IMG/VR virus record: IMGVR_UViG_3300006802_000208
Span: 1-39,717 of that record
Strand: one strand, 5' to 3'
DNA from: a virus
Length of the DNA stretch: 39,717 nucleotides
In this document: one piece after another, positions 39,203 through 39,717 of the stretch
Position numbering within the stretch: the first letter of the stretch is position 1
Layout of the letters: every line of letters begins with the position of its first letter
Position numbers and translations under genes: made by a program
The notes under the pieces: model-generated
The model's input: the letters and a program-made list of their open reading frames with translations, nothing else
Database searches by the model: none
Told to the model about the DNA's origin: nothing

Positions 39203-39717
39203 ATGACCACGATCAAAAGCCGCTTAATCAAGTTCGCTGCCGAAGACGTTTGGGCTGCTGCTGTTACCGCTCAGCGGATCAATAGCAGGTATGTACCAGT
39301 AAGCGGCGCTAAGGACGTAGAGGGCTTCAGACCTAACAGGGACATCATTGTTGACTTGTTACATGATGCACCAGAAAAGGTAACTCAGGAAGATAAGGAA
39401 AAGGGTGAAGAAGTACGTAAGTATTTCCAGGCCAAATCTTTCAATCTACTTTCTGGCAGGCACTTGTCAGATTTTGACATTAATATGATCAAGGTCACTC
39501 AAGTGGATATTGTAGATAATTTCTTGCAACTGGGAATGATCGCTAGCTCTGTGAGTTCATATCAACGCGGTAAGGAACAAGACCAAGCAAGAACTAGGAT
39601 CAATTTTTGTGATGCTGCTTATCTAGCACCGATAGGTGAAAAGGTTCAAGTCACTGGAGAAGTAGTGACTTGCATACTGTCTCATAAATGGCAGACCTAT
39701 TACATTACTTTTGTGAC
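39203..39717 (+). CDS. Phage protein of unknown function, 3' partial
   Basis: An ATG at 39203, seven bases after the previous stop, opens a frame without stops to the window edge: 171 complete codons. It begins MTTIKSRLIKFAAEDVWAAA, has a segment LLSGRHLSDFDINMIKVTQ and ends QVTGEVVTCILSHKWQTYYI. The reading frame continues beyond the window. No motif is recognised. It probably belongs to the operon driven by the promoter at 38546. Confidence 0.65.
   Translation, partial: MTTIKSRLIKFAAEDVWAAAVTAQRINSRYVPVSGAKDVEGFRPNRDIIVDLLHDAPEKVTQEDKEKGEEVRKYFQAKSFNLLSGRHLSDFDINMIKVTQVDIVDNFLQLGMIASSVSSYQRGKEQDQARTRINFCDAAYLAPIGEKVQVTGEVVTCILSHKWQTYYITFV

Overview
The window looks like part of the genome of a lytic, T4-like myovirus (tailed dsDNA phage). 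Support comes from a T4-type replication/recombination set (gp32-like ssDNA-binding protein, UvsX recombinase, a probable UvsY), a gp17-type large terminase, many copies of a T4-like late promoter motif (TATAAATA and variants), thymidylate synthase, a two-gene spanin pair and large modular virion-type proteins. Spanins and a lipobox point to a Gram-negative host. A circularly permuted tmRNA gene and many predicted leaderless transcripts fit an alphaproteobacterial-type host, but the host is an inference.

Layout: 1-2389 holds the 3' end of a glycosyltransferase-like gene, a possible structured RNA, a secreted His-rich protein, a thermonuclease and three tiny membrane proteins. 2382-5830 is a tandem array of three paralogous, very AT-rich glycosyltransferase-like genes showing gene conversion; the permuted tmRNA and its terminator follow (5829-6093). 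6129-10606 holds a 2-oxoglutarate dioxygenase and a 1331-residue modular protein (nucleotidyltransferase, duplicated module, two ParB-like modules, DUF5661-like end). 10608-14834 is a giant DUF285/PKD-type repeat adhesin.

14875-20319 is an early-type region with sigma70-like promoters: a MoxR AAA+ ATPase and its VWA/HExxH partner, split by a methyltransferase and an NAD synthetase whose start codon is unusual, plus small genes. Some of these genes are strikingly GC-rich compared with their neighbours. 20374-26182 carries conserved phage genes, a fourth glycosyltransferase paralogue, thyA, a dioxygenase-like protein that seems to lack its metal site, a sugar epimerase and a sugar aminotransferase. 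26177-27665 is the only reverse-strand block: SGNH hydrolase, o-spanin, i-spanin. 27712-34586 has tail-type genes, a methyltransferase, terminase and a modular head-type protein. 34732-39717 is the replication/recombination block and further small genes; the last gene runs off the edge.

The main regulatory pattern is early genes on TTGACA/TATAAT-like promoters and late genes on TATAAATA-like promoters. In at least nine cases the predicted transcription start falls on, or one base from, the AUG. In two or three others the late promoter sits in the loop of a hairpin, and in two of these the hairpin would hide the ribosome-binding site on read-through transcripts, as known for T4 gene e.
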